A DNA stretch of 64,000 bases, taken from Mycolicibacterium madagascariense (GTDB lineage: Bacteria; Actinomycetota; Actinomycetes; Mycobacteriales; Mycobacteriaceae). Positions 18,863 through 28,875 of the stretch are shown here, piece after piece (position 1 is the stretch's first letter; each line of letters opens with the position of its first letter). The notes under the pieces are model-generated. The model had not been told where the DNA came from. It ran no database searches and saw nothing but the letters and a program-made list of their open reading frames with translations. The position numbers and the translations under genes were made by a program. The stretch lies in contig NZ_AP022610.1 of assembly GCF_010729665.1 (NCBI RefSeq), forward strand, positions 5,084,001 to 5,148,000, given 5' to 3'.

Positions 18863-19627
18863 GTGCCCAAGCCGACCGTCGACCTCAACGCCGATCTCGG
18901 CGAGGGCTTCGGGGTGTGGCGACTGGGTGACGACGACGCCATGCTCGACATCGTCACCAGCGCGAACGTGGCGTGCGGGTTCCACGCCGGCGACCCCGCC
19001 GAACTGGCTCGGGTGTGCCAGGCGGCCGCGCAGCGCTCGGTGCGCGTCGGGGCGCAGGTCAGCTACCGCGACCTGGCCGGCTTCGGCCGGCGCTACATCG
19101 ACATGGCACCCGAGGACCTCACCGCCGACGTGATCTACCAGATCGGTGCCCTGCAGGCGCTGGCCACCGCGGCGGGAACGACGGTGACCTACGTCAAACC
19201 CCATGGGGCGCTGTACAACACGATCGTCACCGACCGCGCCCAGGCGGACGCCGTCGCCGCGGCCGTGCACGCGGTCGATCCGCGGCTGCCGGTCCTGGGC
19301 CTCGCGGGTTCGGCCTTCTTCGCCGCGGCGGAGGAACTCGGGCTGCGCACCGTGCCGGAGGCCTTCGCCGACCGGGCCTATCGCCCCGACGGGCAGCTGG
19401 TGTCGCGTCGCGAGCCCGGCGCGGTGCTGCACGACGTCGACGACATCGCGAACCGGGTCGCCTCGATGGTCGGCGACGGCCGGGTACGCGCCGTCGACGG
19501 CTCGACCATCCCAATCACCGTGAAATCGGTGTGCGTGCACGGGGATTCGCCGGGAGCCGTCCGGATCGCCACCGCCGTTCGGGACCGGCTCGCTGCCGAC
19601 GGCGTCACCCTGGAGGCATTCACCTGA
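18863..19627 (+). CDS. pxpA: 5-oxoprolinase subunit A (PxpA, LamB/YcsF family)
   Basis: A 254-residue LamB/YcsF protein. The N-terminus [22 protein letters not shown], the segment [13 protein letters not shown] and the motif [10 protein letters not shown] are the family signature. PxpA works with PxpB and PxpC to cleave 5-oxoproline to glutamate with ATP. No pxpB or pxpC is adjacent; an MBL-fold hydrolase follows, overlapping by one base at TGATG. PxpBC may be elsewhere in the genome, or the protein may do another lactam or amide job here. The GTG start is probably leaderless (TACGCT at 18850-18855). Confidence 0.88.
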   Translation: MPKPTVDLNADLGEGFGVWRLGDDDAMLDIVTSANVACGFHAGDPAELARVCQAAAQRSVRVGAQVSYRDLAGFGRRYIDMAPEDLTADVIYQIGALQALATAAGTTVTYVKPHGALYNTIVTDRAQADAVAAAVHAVDPRLPVLGLAGSAFFAAAEELGLRTVPEAFADRAYRPDGQLVSRREPGAVLHDVDDIANRVASMVGDGRVRAVDGSTIPITVKSVCVHGDSPGAVRIATAVRDRLAADGVTLEAFT

Positions 19628-20547
19628 TGCGACTCAAGCTCGGCAGGCCCAACCTCGACGACTACCGCGACCGGTTCGACCAACCGGTCGCGACGTCGAG
19701 CTCCCCGCTCACGGTCACCTGGGCCGGCGTCACGACGCTGCTGATGGACGACGGCCACTCGGCGCTGCTGACCGACGGCTTCTTCTCGCGCCCGTCGCTG
19801 CTGACCGTCGGCGCCCGCACGCTGGCGCCGTCACTGCCCCGCATCGACGGCAGCCTGGCCCGCCTCGGCGTGCAGCGACTCGATGCCGTCCTGCCCGTCC
19901 ACACCCACTTCGACCACGCGATGGACTCCGCCGTGGTCGCCGGGCGCACCGGCGCGGCGCTGGTCGGTGGTACGTCGGCGGCGCACCTCGGACGCGGCGC
20001 CGGACTGCCCGAGGACCGGCTCGTCGTCGCCACGCCCGGATCGACCATGGAGCTCGGCGCCTACGACGTCACGCTGATCCTCGGCGATCACTGCCCGCCC
20101 GACCGCTTCCCCGGCACGATCACCGGACCCGTCGTCCCGCCGGTGAAGGCCTCGGCGTACCGCTGCGGCGAAGCCTGGTCGACGCTGATCCGCCACCGCG
20201 CCACCGACCGGCGCCTGCTCATCGTCGGCAGCGCCGGCTTCGTGCCCGGCGCGTTGAACGGTCACCGCGCCGACGTCGTCTACCTCGGCGTCGGTCAGCT
20301 GGGGCTGCAGCCCGAACGCTACGTCGTCGACTACTGGACCGAGGCGGTCCGGACCGTCGGCGCGCGGCGGGTCGTCCTGATCCACTGGGACGACTTCTTC
20401 CGGCCGCTGCACCAGCCGGTGCGGGCGCTGCCGTATGCCGCTGACGACCTCGACTCGTCGATGCGGGCGCTCACCCGGCTGGCAGCCGAAGATGGCCTGC
20501 CCCTTCACCTTCCGACGCTCTGGGAGCGCGCCGACCCGTGGGGCTGA
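19627..20547 (+). CDS. MBL-fold metallo-hydrolase
   Basis: A 306-residue metallo-beta-lactamase-fold protein. The metal site shows as HTHFDHAMD (near 94-102), later HCPPDRF, and a C-terminal VVLIHWDDFF that may supply the last His. Arrangement and length fit the UlaG/RomA-like branch of soluble hydrolases rather than a true beta-lactamase. The ATG overlaps the pxpA stop (TGATG), so the two are coupled. The position relative to the rRNA methylase matches Rv3577 in M. tuberculosis. The substrate is unknown. Confidence 0.75.
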   Translation: MRLKLGRPNLDDYRDRFDQPVATSSSPLTVTWAGVTTLLMDDGHSALLTDGFFSRPSLLTVGARTLAPSLPRIDGSLARLGVQRLDAVLPVHTHFDHAMDSAVVAGRTGAALVGGTSAAHLGRGAGLPEDRLVVATPGSTMELGAYDVTLILGDHCPPDRFPGTITGPVVPPVKASAYRCGEAWSTLIRHRATDRRLLIVGSAGFVPGALNGHRADVVYLGVGQLGLQPERYVVDYWTEAVRTVGARRVVLIHWDDFFRPLHQPVRALPYAADDLDSSMRALTRLAAEDGLPLHLPTLWERADPWG

Positions 20548-20556
20548 CCCCCAGAA

Positions 20557-21495
20557 CTACCGGCGCTGGCGGGCGATCTCGGCGAGCACCACGCCGGCCG
20601 CGACCGACGCGTTGAGCGACTCCGTCGGCCCCGCCATCGGGATGGAGACGATCGCGTCGCAGTTCTCGCGCACCAGCCGCGAGAGGCCCTTGCCCTCCGA
20701 GCCGACGACCACGACCGTCGGGCCGGAGGCGTCGAGCTCGTCGAGGTGCGTGTCGCCGCCGGCGTCCAGGCCCACCACCTGCAGGCCCTCGTCGGACCAG
20801 CTCTTCAACGTCCTGGTCAGGTTGGTGGCCCGGCCGACGCGCAACCGTGCCGCCGCGCCGGCACTGGTACGCCAGGCGACCGCCGTGACCGACGCCGATC
20901 GGCGCTGCGGAATCAGGACGCCGTGCCCGCCGAACGCGGCCACCGAACGCACGATCGCGCCGAGGTTGCGCGGGTCGGAGATGTTGTCGAGCGCCACCAG
21001 CAGTGCGGGCGTCGAGTCGTTGGTCGCCGCCCGCAGCAGATCGTCGGGATGGGCGTAAGCGTAGGGCGGCACCTGCAGCGCGATGCCCTGGTGCAGGCCG
21101 TTGGCGGCGATGCGGTCCAGATCGTGCTTCTGCACCTCGAGGATCGCGATCCCCGTGTCCGCCGCGCGCTGCACCGACTCGGTGAGGCGCTCGTCGGACT
21201 CGGCGCCGAGCATCACCCACAGCGCGGTGGCGGGCACCCCCGCGCGCAGGCATTCCAGGACCGGGTTGCGGCCGAGGACGACCTCGGTCTCGTCGGTCTT
21301 CTTGTGCCGCCCCTGGTCCTTTCGGGCCGCGGCCGCGGCCCGCTTGCCCGCGGGGTGGTGGGGCCGGGCGTGCGCAGGGGGCGTCGCACCCTTGGCCTCC
21401 AGGCCGCGGCGGCGCACGCCGCCCGAACCGACCTGCGGGCCCTTCTTGGTGCCCGCCTTGCGCACTGCGCCGCGCCGCTGGGAATTGCCAGCCAT
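20557..21495 (-). CDS. rlmB: SpoU-family 23S rRNA 2'-O-ribose methyltransferase (RlmB/TsnR-like)
   Basis: A 312-residue protein with a basic, disordered N-terminus (about 1-65, rich in Arg, Gly and Lys), a substrate-binding domain (about 68-145) and a SPOUT methyltransferase domain. The three trefoil-knot motifs are present: [38 protein letters not shown] and [15 protein letters not shown]. RlmB methylates G2251 of 23S rRNA in E. coli; the Rv3579c homologue has the same place next to cysS. The ATG abuts the cysS stop directly (21495/21496). The exact target nucleotide is inferred from the family. Confidence 0.88.
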   Translation of the reverse strand: MAGNSQRRGAVRKAGTKKGPQVGSGGVRRRGLEAKGATPPAHARPHHPAGKRAAAAARKDQGRHKKTDETEVVLGRNPVLECLRAGVPATALWVMLGAESDERLTESVQRAADTGIAILEVQKHDLDRIAANGLHQGIALQVPPYAYAHPDDLLRAATNDSTPALLVALDNISDPRNLGAIVRSVAAFGGHGVLIPQRRSASVTAVAWRTSAGAAARLRVGRATNLTRTLKSWSDEGLQVVGLDAGGDTHLDELDASGPTVVVVGSEGKGLSRLVRENCDAIVSIPMAGPTESLNASVAAGVVLAEIARQRR

Positions 21496-22914
21496 CTACT
21501 TGTCCCCGTCCAGAAGCGTCCACTGCGGCCCGTCGGCGGTGTCGGTGACCTCGATGCCAGCCGCCTTGAGCCGGTCGCGAATTCGGTCGGCCTGCGCCCA
21601 ATTCCGCTGCTCGCGCGCTTCGGCCCGACCCGCCAGCGCCCACTTCACCAGCTCGTCGATCGCGGCGAGCGCGGCCGACGTCTCGTCACGCGACTCCCAT
21701 CGTTCGTCGAGGGGATCGCAGCCGAGGATGCCCATCATCGCCCTGATCGACCTGGCGTGCGACATGGCCGCGTCGTGGTCGCCTGCGTCCAGGGCCCGGT
21801 TGCCCTCGGCACGGCACGCATGTACCTCGGCCAGCGCGGCGGGCACCGCCAGATCGTCGTCGAGCGCCGCGCCGAACTTGGGCGTCCAGTCCCCCGGCAC
21901 GACCGGCCCCACCCGGTTGCGGACCCGGTGCAGGAAGTCCTCGATGCCGGTGTAGGCCTTGACCGCATCCTGCAACGCCGTCTCGGAGAACTCGAGCATC
22001 GAGCGGTAGTGCGCGCTGCCGAGGTAGTAGCGCAGCTCGGCGGCCCGCACCCGCTGCAGCACCGCGGGGATCGACAGCACGTTGCCGAGCGACTTGCTCA
22101 TCTTCTCGCCGCCCATGGTGACCCAGCCGTTGTGCAGCCAGTACGAGGCGAAGCCGTCGCCCGCCGCCCGCGCCTGAGCGATCTCGTTCTCGTGGTGGGG
22201 GAAGACGAGATCCATGCCGCCGGCGTGGATGTCGAACGCCGAGCCCAGGTACGTCTCGCACATCGCGACGCACTCGGTGTGCCAGCCGGGGCGGCCGCGA
22301 CCCCACGGCGTCGGCCAGGACGGTTCGCCCGGCTTGGCGCCCTTCCAGAGCGTGAAGTCGCGCGGGTCGCGCTTGCCGGTCGCGACGCCCTCACCCTGGT
22401 GCACGTCGTCGATCCGGTGCCCGGACAGCTGGCCGTAGTCGGGATAGCTCAGGACGTCGAAGTAGACGTCGCCGCCGCCGACGTAGGCATGACCGGCCTC
22501 GAGCAGGCGCTCGATCAGCTCGACCATCTGGGTGACGTGCCCGGTCGCCCGCGGTTCTGCCGAGGGCGGCAGGACGCCGAGCGCGTCGTAGGCGGTGGTG
22601 AACGCCCGCTCGAATGTCGCGGCCCACTCCCACCACGGGCGACCGGCGTCGGCGGCCTTGGTGAGGATCTTGTCGTCGATGTCGGTGACGTTGCGGACGA
22701 ACGCGACGTCGAAGCCCTTCGCCGTCAGCCAGCGGCGCAGGACGTCGAAGGCGACGCCGCTGCGCACGTGCCCGATGTGCGGGAGGCCCTGCACGGTGGC
22801 GCCGCACAGGTAGATCGACGCGTGTCCGTCGCGAAGCGGCGTGAAGGCACGCACGGCACCGGTCATGGTGTCGTGGAGTCTGAGGCCCTCGGGACGGCCC
22901 CCGCGTTCGGTCAC
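21496..22914 (-). CDS. cysS: Cysteinyl-tRNA synthetase
   Basis: A 472-residue class I synthetase, close to M. tuberculosis CysS1 in length. HIGH is at 46-49 ([10 protein letters not shown]) and KMSKS at 271-275. Zinc ligands are visible in [16 protein letters not shown] and [10 protein letters not shown]. The C-terminal anticodon-binding region ends [20 protein letters not shown], as in other CysRS. The GTG at 22914 gives the family N-terminus; upstream in-frame codons fall in the ispF region. TAAGCT lies eight bases before the GTG, in a segment shared with lysS. The synthetase is followed without gap by rlmB. Confidence 0.95.
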   Translation of the reverse strand: MTERGGRPEGLRLHDTMTGAVRAFTPLRDGHASIYLCGATVQGLPHIGHVRSGVAFDVLRRWLTAKGFDVAFVRNVTDIDDKILTKAADAGRPWWEWAATFERAFTTAYDALGVLPPSAEPRATGHVTQMVELIERLLEAGHAYVGGGDVYFDVLSYPDYGQLSGHRIDDVHQGEGVATGKRDPRDFTLWKGAKPGEPSWPTPWGRGRPGWHTECVAMCETYLGSAFDIHAGGMDLVFPHHENEIAQARAAGDGFASYWLHNGWVTMGGEKMSKSLGNVLSIPAVLQRVRAAELRYYLGSAHYRSMLEFSETALQDAVKAYTGIEDFLHRVRNRVGPVVPGDWTPKFGAALDDDLAVPAALAEVHACRAEGNRALDAGDHDAAMSHARSIRAMMGILGCDPLDERWESRDETSAALAAIDELVKWALAGRAEAREQRNWAQADRIRDRLKAAGIEVTDTADGPQWTLLDGDK

Positions 22915-22928
22915 GACGGGCCAGCTTA
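22915..22928 (-). promoter_or_regulatory. cysS -10 element and short spacer, shared with lysS
   Basis: On the minus strand TAAGCT (22928-22923) is followed by GGCCCGTC and then the GTG start. The block TAAGCTGGCCCGTCGTGACC differs from the lysS equivalent at one base only. TAAGCT fits TANNNT and its distance suggests a leaderless or near-leaderless transcript. Confidence 0.5.
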
Positions 22929-22943
22929 CCGGCCTGTCAGAGC

Positions 22944-23420
22944 TCAATCGTCCATCCCAAGCACCAGGGCGGTCGCAATCGCCGCCAAGCCTTCGCCGCG
23001 GCCCGTCAGCCCGAGACCGTCGGTCGTCGTCGCCGACACCGAGACCGGCGCGTCCAACAGCGCGGACAGCACGTTCTGCGCCTCGACCCGACGGGGTCCC
23101 ACCTTGGGCCGGTTGCCGATGACCTGCACCGCGGCGTTGCCGACCCGGAACCCTTCGGCGGCCAGCAGGCCGTGCACGTGCCGCAGCATCGCGGCGCCGC
23201 CGACCCCGCGCCATTCGTCGCGATCGGTGCCGAAGACCGAGCCGAGATCACCCAGACCGGCGGCACTCAGCAGGGCGTCGCACAGCGCGTGCGCCGCCAC
23301 GTCACCATCGGAGTGACCCGCGCAGCCGTCGGCGTCGTCGAACTTCAGACACAGCAGCCAGCACGGACGACCCGGCTCGATCGGGTGGACGTCGGTCCCC
23401 AGACCGATTCTGGTATTCAA
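22944..23420 (-). CDS. ispF: 2-C-methyl-D-erythritol 2,4-cyclodiphosphate synthase
   Basis: A 158-residue enzyme of the MEP isoprenoid pathway that cyclises CDP-ME-2-phosphate with release of CMP. Zinc ligands Asp10, His12 and His44 lie in [12 protein letters not shown] and [17 protein letters not shown], and [19 protein letters not shown] forms the C-terminal CMP pocket. TTG 23420 is the best start: no ATG or GTG is in frame before the conserved block except far inside carD. No ribosome site is seen; translation may depend on reinitiation after an 8-codon frame whose TGA overlaps this TTG. In other mycobacteria ispD lies between carD and ispF; here it does not. Confidence 0.9.
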   Translation of the reverse strand: MNTRIGLGTDVHPIEPGRPCWLLCLKFDDADGCAGHSDGDVAAHALCDALLSAAGLGDLGSVFGTDRDEWRGVGGAAMLRHVHGLLAAEGFRVGNAAVQVIGNRPKVGPRRVEAQNVLSALLDAPVSVSATTTDGLGLTGRGEGLAAIATALVLGMDD

Positions 23421-23443
23421 TGCCGCACCACGCAGTGCGCCAC
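23417..23443 (-). other. Eight-codon frame between carD and ispF, possible ispD deletion scar
   Basis: Minus strand: GTG (23443-23441), seven more codons (product VAHCVVRH) and TGA (23419-23417). It starts five bases after the carD stop and its TGA overlaps the ispF TTG (TTGA), exactly the coupling that an intact ispD would have with both neighbours. The last residues resemble the end of mycobacterial IspD (IVRG in M. tuberculosis, from memory). It may be a remnant left by in-frame deletion, or a chance leader peptide. Confidence 0.35.
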
Positions 23444-23448
23444 GACCG

Positions 23449-24006
<558 letters not shown>

Positions 24007-24187
24007 TCAGGGGCCCCGACGGTGAAGACTAGGGGTTGACACGGTGGCGAATCCATGCAACGCGCACGGTGTCGGGCGACCCTTCGCGAGCCCTCGGCTT
24101 CCCCCTCCACCGGCCACCTACTACTCTCCATAGTCGACACACGGGATGCACGTCACGGTGGTCCCGTCGCCCGAGCAGGAGGCTTGA

Positions 24188-24757
24188 GTGACGCTCTCGA
24201 AATCGCGGTCAACCGCCGTCGCAGTAGCTGCGTGCGGCCTCGCCGCCACCGTCGCACTGTCCGGGTGCAGCGCGGGCCAGATCTCTCAGACCGCCAATCA
24301 GCAGCCGGCCGTCAACGGAACCCTCACCTGGGTGGGCAATCCGGCGACCGGCATCGCTCTGCGCAACGTGCACCTGCGCGCCCCGCAGCAGTCCGACTAC
24401 GTCCAGCCGGGCACCAACGTCGAGTTGCTGTTCGCGGCCGTCAACGAATCGGCGACGCTGCCCGACCGCCTGGTGTCGGTCACCTCCCCCATCGGCACGG
24501 TGGCCCTCACCGGTGACCTCCGGGTGCCCGCCGGCGGCACGCTGATCGTCGGCACCCCCGACGGTGCGCCGAGCGCGCTGAACGCGACGGAGGGCGCCAG
24601 CACCGTCGAGGCCGCCGTCGCGTTGGCCAAGCCCATCACCAACGGGCTCAACTACCCCTTCACGTTCACCTTCGAGCGGTCCGGCCAGAGCCAGGTCTCG
24701 GTGCCGATCTCCGCGGGCGAGGCGCCCCGCCGAGAGGCCCAAGCCGCCGGCAGCTGA
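24188..24757 (+). CDS. lpqE: LpqE-like lipoprotein
   Basis: A 189-residue lipoprotein with a signal peptide ending in the lipobox LSGC (lipidated Cys27). The mature domain, about 150 residues, is predicted beta-rich: [39 protein letters not shown] and [17 protein letters not shown] are visible. The layout is reminiscent of periplasmic beta-sandwich domains of the PCuAC type, but no metal-binding Met/His cluster is obvious, so the function stays open. AGGAGG at 24177-24182 precedes the GTG. The position between carD and radA matches lpqE (Rv3584). Confidence 0.85.
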   Translation: MTLSKSRSTAVAVAACGLAATVALSGCSAGQISQTANQQPAVNGTLTWVGNPATGIALRNVHLRAPQQSDYVQPGTNVELLFAAVNESATLPDRLVSVTSPIGTVALTGDLRVPAGGTLIVGTPDGAPSALNATEGASTVEAAVALAKPITNGLNYPFTFTFERSGQSQVSVPISAGEAPRREAQAAGS

Positions 24758-24810
24758 GCCGATCGGGGACGCGCCGACGGCGGTGACGCCATCGTGTCGG
24801 TGCCGGCGGC

Positions 24811-24816
24811 TACCGT
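24811..24816 (+). promoter_or_regulatory. -10 element of a leaderless radA promoter
   Basis: TACCGT fits TANNNT and ends six bases before the radA GTG at 24823. No ribosome binding site precedes that codon, which fits a leaderless transcript covering radA and disA. Confidence 0.4.
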
Positions 24817-24822
24817 CATCGC

Positions 24823-26220
24823 GTGGCCGGTTCGAAAGCACGTTCGCAACATCGTTGCTCGGAATGCCACCACGTCAGCGCCAAGTGGGTGGGTCGCTGC
24901 CCGGACTGTGGCAGCTGGGGCACGGTGGAGGAGATCGCGGTCCTTACGCCCATCTCGGCGGCCGCGTCGGGTCGCGCCGTCGCCCCCAGTTCGCCCGCGG
25001 TGCCCATCAGCTCGATCGATCCCGGGCACACCACGCACTTTCGGACCGGGGTGGCCGAACTCGACCGGGTGCTCGGCGGCGGTCTGGTGCCCGGTTCGGT
25101 GACGCTGCTCGCCGGTGACCCCGGCGTCGGCAAGTCGACGCTGCTGCTCGAGGTCGTCCATCGCTGGGCGCAGTCGGGCCGCCGGGCCCTCTACCTGTCC
25201 GGTGAGGAGTCCGCGGGCCAGGTGCGGTTGCGGGCGGAACGGACGGGCTGCACCCACGACGAGGTGTTCCTGGCCGCCGAGTCCGACCTCCAGACCGCCC
25301 TCGGGCACATCGAGCAGGTCCGCCCGACCCTGATCGTCGTCGACTCCGTGCAGACCATGTCGACCGCGGAGGTCGACGGCGTGCCGGGCGGCGTCACCCA
25401 GGTGCGGGCCGTGACCACCGCGCTCACCATGGCGGCCAAGACCACGGGCGTCGCGATCATCCTCGTCGGCCACGTCACCAAGGACGGCGCGATCGCGGGC
25501 CCGCGTTCCCTGGAGCACCTCGTCGACGTGGTGCTGCACTTCGAGGGCGACCGGTCCTCGGCGCTGCGCATGGTGCGGGGTGTGAAGAACCGCTTCGGCG
25601 GCGCGGACGAGGTGGGCTGTTTCCTGTTGCACGACAACGGAATAGAGGGCGTGGCCGATCCGTCGGGGTTGTTCCTCGACCAGCGCCCGGCTCCGGTGTC
25701 CGGCACCTCGGTGACCGTCACCCTCGACGGCAAGCGCCCCATGATCGGCGAGGTGCAGGCGCTGGTGACCGCGGCGTCCACCGGCATCCCGCGGCGCGCG
25801 GTCAGCGGCATCGACTCGGCCCGCGCGGCCATGATCACCGCCGTGCTCGACAAGCGCGCCCGGATGCGCATCGCGCAGAACGACGTCTACCTGTCGACCG
25901 TGGGCGGGATGCGTCTGACCGACCCGTCCTCCGACCTCGCGGTGGCGTTGGCGATCGCCTCGGCCCACCGGGACATCCCGATGCCGACGACCGTGGTCGC
26001 GATCGGCGAGGTGGGCCTGGCCGGTGACCTGCGTCGGGTGACGGGCATGGAACGCCGCCTCGCCGAGGCGGCCCGCCTGGGGTTCACGTGCGCCGTCGTG
26101 CCGCCCGGTGTCAAGGACGCCCCCGCCGGCCTGCGGGTGCTGTCCGCAGACGACATCTCGGGGGCATTGCGGGTGCTGCAGACCTTCGCGGACAATGGCA
26201 GTCGACACGTAGAGGGGTGA
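24823..26220 (+). CDS. radA: DNA repair protein RadA
   Basis: A 465-residue RecA-related helicase that helps process recombination intermediates. In order: a zinc finger with Cys12, Cys15, Cys26 and Cys29, a RecA-like ATPase with Walker [10 protein letters not shown] at 98-106 and Walker [10 protein letters not shown] near 172, the RadA signature KNRFG at 255-259, and a C-terminal Lon-protease-like domain (about 285-450) that lacks a protease role. The GTG start leaves the zinc finger at the usual place. It overlaps or nearly abuts disA; in other bacteria RadA modulates DisA, and the pair is conserved in actinobacteria. Confidence 0.95.
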   Translation: MAGSKARSQHRCSECHHVSAKWVGRCPDCGSWGTVEEIAVLTPISAAASGRAVAPSSPAVPISSIDPGHTTHFRTGVAELDRVLGGGLVPGSVTLLAGDPGVGKSTLLLEVVHRWAQSGRRALYLSGEESAGQVRLRAERTGCTHDEVFLAAESDLQTALGHIEQVRPTLIVVDSVQTMSTAEVDGVPGGVTQVRAVTTALTMAAKTTGVAIILVGHVTKDGAIAGPRSLEHLVDVVLHFEGDRSSALRMVRGVKNRFGGADEVGCFLLHDNGIEGVADPSGLFLDQRPAPVSGTSVTVTLDGKRPMIGEVQALVTAASTGIPRRAVSGIDSARAAMITAVLDKRARMRIAQNDVYLSTVGGMRLTDPSSDLAVALAIASAHRDIPMPTTVVAIGEVGLAGDLRRVTGMERRLAEAARLGFTCAVVPPGVKDAPAGLRVLSADDISGALRVLQTFADNGSRHVEG

Positions 26221-26225
26221 TCACC

Positions 26226-27338
26226 GTGAAGGCTGCCAGAGCGGGGCGCGGCAACGTCGTTCAGATCGCTCGACCGACCCTGCGGGAGACCCTCGGCCAA
26301 CTGGCGCCGGGGACGGCGCTGCGCGACGGTCTCGAGCGCATCCTGCGCGGCCGCACCGGTGCCCTGATCGTGCTGGGCTACGACGACTCGGTGGAGGCGA
26401 TCTGCGACGGCGGGTTCAGCCTCGACATCGCCTACGCCCCGACGCGGCTGCGGGAGCTCTCCAAGATGGACGGCGCCGTCGTGCTGTCGAGTGACGGCAC
26501 CCGCATCCTGCGCGCCAACGTCCAACTCGTCCCGGATCCGTCGATCCCGACCGAGGAGTCGGGCACCAGGCACCGGTCGGCCGAACGCACGGCCGTCGAG
26601 ACGGGCTATCCCGTTGTCTCCGTGAGCCATTCGATGAGCATCGTCACGGTCTACGTCGCGGGTGAGCGGCACGTGGTGCCCGATTCCGCCACCATCCTGT
26701 CGCGGGCCAATCAGACGATCGCGACCCTGGAGCGCTACAAGGCCCGCCTCGACGAGGTCAACCGGCAGCTGTCGACCGCCGAGATCGAGGACTTCGTCAC
26801 CCTGCGTGACGTGATGACGGTGGCCCAGCGGTTGGAGATGGTGCGCCGCATCAGCCTCGAGATCGACGCCGACGTCGTCGAATTGGGCACCAATGGCCGC
26901 CAGCTCAAGCTGCAGCTCGAGGAACTGGTCGGTGACAACGACACGGCCCGCGAACTGATCGTCCGCGACTACCACGCCAACCCCGACCCGCCGTCCACCG
27001 CTCAGGTGACCGGCACCCTCGACGAGCTGGACACCCTCAGCGACAACGAACTGCTCGACTTCACCGCACTGGCGCGGGTGTTCGGCTACCCCTCCACCCT
27101 GGAGGCGCAGGACTCGGCGATGAGCTCACGCGGCTACCGCGCCATGGCGGGCATTCCGCGACTGCAGTTCGCCCACGTCGACCTGCTGGTCAGGTCGTTC
27201 GGCTCGCTGCAGGGCGTCCTGGCCGCCAGTGCGAACGACCTGCAGTCGGTCGACGGCATCGGCTCGATGTGGGCGCGCCACATCCGTGAGGGACTATCTC
27301 AGCTGGCGGAGTCGACGATCGCCGATCAGCTGGCCTGA
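26226..27338 (+). CDS. disA: DisA, DNA-integrity-scanning diadenylate cyclase
   Basis: A 370-residue diadenylate cyclase that makes c-di-AMP from two ATP. The DAC domain carries both signature motifs, DGA at 82-84 ([12 protein letters not shown]) and RHR at 115-117 ([10 protein letters not shown]). A helical linker (about 150-290) and a C-terminal helix-hairpin-helix DNA-binding domain ([21 protein letters not shown]) follow. GTG 26226 is preferred because GAGGGG lies eight bases upstream; GTG 26217, which overlaps the radA TGA as GTGA, would add three residues. Transcribed with radA. Confidence 0.95.
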   Translation: MKAARAGRGNVVQIARPTLRETLGQLAPGTALRDGLERILRGRTGALIVLGYDDSVEAICDGGFSLDIAYAPTRLRELSKMDGAVVLSSDGTRILRANVQLVPDPSIPTEESGTRHRSAERTAVETGYPVVSVSHSMSIVTVYVAGERHVVPDSATILSRANQTIATLERYKARLDEVNRQLSTAEIEDFVTLRDVMTVAQRLEMVRRISLEIDADVVELGTNGRQLKLQLEELVGDNDTARELIVRDYHANPDPPSTAQVTGTLDELDTLSDNELLDFTALARVFGYPSTLEAQDSAMSSRGYRAMAGIPRLQFAHVDLLVRSFGSLQGVLAASANDLQSVDGIGSMWARHIREGLSQLAESTIADQLA

Positions 27339-27356
27339 GCAGCCTCGCCGGGGTCG

Positions 27357-28166
27357 TCAGCCGGCGGGAGCGGGTGCCGGTGCGGGCGCGTCGGCAGGGG
27401 CCGGTGCGGGTGCCGGCGCATCGGTGGGAGCAGGCGCGGGGGCAGCGGTGTCACCGGCCGGCGGCGTCGAACCCGGTGCCGCCAGCACGAATGGCACCGT
27501 CGCCGACCGCAGGTTGCCCAGCTGGACCACGAGGTTGTAGGTGCCGGGACCGATCGGCTGCCGCGGCAGCGGGCAGTTGGGTGCCGAACCCATGCCGGTC
27601 CACGTCACCTCGGTGGTCACCTGCTCACCCGGATTGAACGTCTTGACCAGCGTCTCGTTGGACGGTGCACAGTCGAGGTTGGACCACAGCCGGGTGTTGT
27701 CGAGACCGTAGACGTAGGCCGCGAGGACCGCCGCACCCACGTCGCGCTTGCACGCCACCAATCCGATGTTGGTCACGACCATCGTGAACTTCGGCTGATC
27801 GCCCACGACGTAGTCGGGCTGGCTGGTGATGCCCTTGACCGCCAGCGTCGAGTCGGGGCAGTCGTCGCCCTCCTTGAGCACCGGCGGCGGGACGACCGCG
27901 GAGACCGGCGTCGGCGTCGGTGCGGGGGTTTGCGGAGCCGGCGGCAGAATGGGGGTCTTGACCTGGGGATTGTCACCGGGCAGCGGCGTGGGTGCGCTCG
28001 ACGTGGTCGCCTGCGGCGCCTTGGTGTCGCTGGTGCTGTTGGAGAACACCACCACGACGACGGCGATGACGATCACGAGTACCAGCGCAGCGACCCCGAG
28101 CGCCAGAAACCGCCTGCGCCGGTAGATCTCCGGCGGCAACGGGTTATGCGGTTCGGTCTCCAGCAC
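27357..28166 (-). CDS. Membrane-anchored protein of unknown function, Rv3587c-like
   Basis: A 269-residue protein. A short cytoplasmic start (LETEPHNPLPPEIYRRRR) is followed by one transmembrane helix at about 21-42 and a Thr/Pro-rich linker. The extracytoplasmic domain (about 95-240) has four Cys residues, in DDCPDSTLAV, LVACKRDVGA, NLDCAPSNET and PNCPLPRQPI, that could form two disulfides. The tail is a run of Pro-Ala repeats. GTG 28166 is chosen because TACCGT ends six bases upstream (leaderless pattern) and the length matches Rv3587c; GTG 28190 is an alternative. Convergent with disA and adjacent to canB. Function unknown. Confidence 0.8.
   Translation of the reverse strand: MLETEPHNPLPPEIYRRRRFLALGVAALVLVIVIAVVVVVFSNSTSDTKAPQATTSSAPTPLPGDNPQVKTPILPPAPQTPAPTPTPVSAVVPPPVLKEGDDCPDSTLAVKGITSQPDYVVGDQPKFTMVVTNIGLVACKRDVGAAVLAAYVYGLDNTRLWSNLDCAPSNETLVKTFNPGEQVTTEVTWTGMGSAPNCPLPRQPIGPGTYNLVVQLGNLRSATVPFVLAAPGSTPPAGDTAAPAPAPTDAPAPAPAPADAPAPAPAPAG
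27360..27450 (-). repeat. Degenerate Pro-Ala coding repeat
   Basis: This stretch encodes repeated PAPAP units ending the Rv3587c-like protein, with near-repeats of GCGGGTGCCGG-type units on the plus strand. It encodes a flexible, probably wall-spanning tail. Copy number is likely to vary between strains. Confidence 0.6.
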
Positions 28167-28225
28167 GATTACACGGTAAGGCGAGGCCACGCCATGTCGT
28201 CCGACCTCGCCCGGCGTGTCGCCGG

Positions 28226-28846
28226 TCAAGCCACGCCGATGTCCCCTACGTGTTCGCGCAGGACGGCGCGCCCGTCGGCGAGGTGGTAGGTGACGCCGGC
28301 GATCGCGAGGGAGCCGGATTCCACGCCCGAGGACACCGCCTTGGAGCGGCCGACGAGCTGCTTGGCCGTCTCGGTGACGTGGCGCGCCTCGAATTCGTCG
28401 ACCCGGGTGAGCCCCTCCTTGCGGCCGAGCAGGATCGACGGCGTGACGCGTTCGACGATGTCGAGCACGTAACCGCCGGGCACCTCACCGTCCTCGAGCG
28501 CCGACAGCGTCGCCTTCACGGCGCCGCAGCTGTCGTGGCCGAGCACGACGATCAGCGGCACGTCGAGCACCGTCACCGCGTATTCGATCGAGCCGAGCAC
28601 GGCCGAGTCCAGCACGTGTCCCGCGGTGCGCACCACGAACATGTCGCCGAGGCCCTGGTCGAAGATGATCTCGGCCGCCACCCGGCTATCGGCGCAACCG
28701 AACACCACGGCCGTCGGCTTCTGTCCGTCGGCCAGGCTCGCGCGGTGCTCGATGCTCTGGCTGGGATGCTGCGGCGTACCGGCGACGAAGCGCTCGTTAC
28801 CCTCGCTGAGTGCCTTCCATGCGGTTATCGGGCTCGTGTTTGGCAT
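28226..28846 (-). CDS. canB: Beta-class carbonic anhydrase (CanB)
   Basis: A 206-residue beta-carbonic anhydrase that interconverts CO2 and bicarbonate. Zinc ligands are Cys51, His104 and Cys107, with the catalytic Asp53-Arg55 dyad in FGCADSRVAAEI and LGHDSCGAVKA. Length and N-terminus (PNTSPITAWKALSEGNERFVAG, partly quoted) match M. tuberculosis Rv3588c. ATG 28846 is chosen over GTG 28852 for that reason. Divergent from mutY with 29 bases between the starts. Confidence 0.95.
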   Translation of the reverse strand: MPNTSPITAWKALSEGNERFVAGTPQHPSQSIEHRASLADGQKPTAVVFGCADSRVAAEIIFDQGLGDMFVVRTAGHVLDSAVLGSIEYAVTVLDVPLIVVLGHDSCGAVKATLSALEDGEVPGGYVLDIVERVTPSILLGRKEGLTRVDEFEARHVTETAKQLVGRSKAVSSGVESGSLAIAGVTYHLADGRAVLREHVGDIGVA

Positions 28847-28875
28847 GGCCACATTCTGCCTGGGGACGGCTCTAG

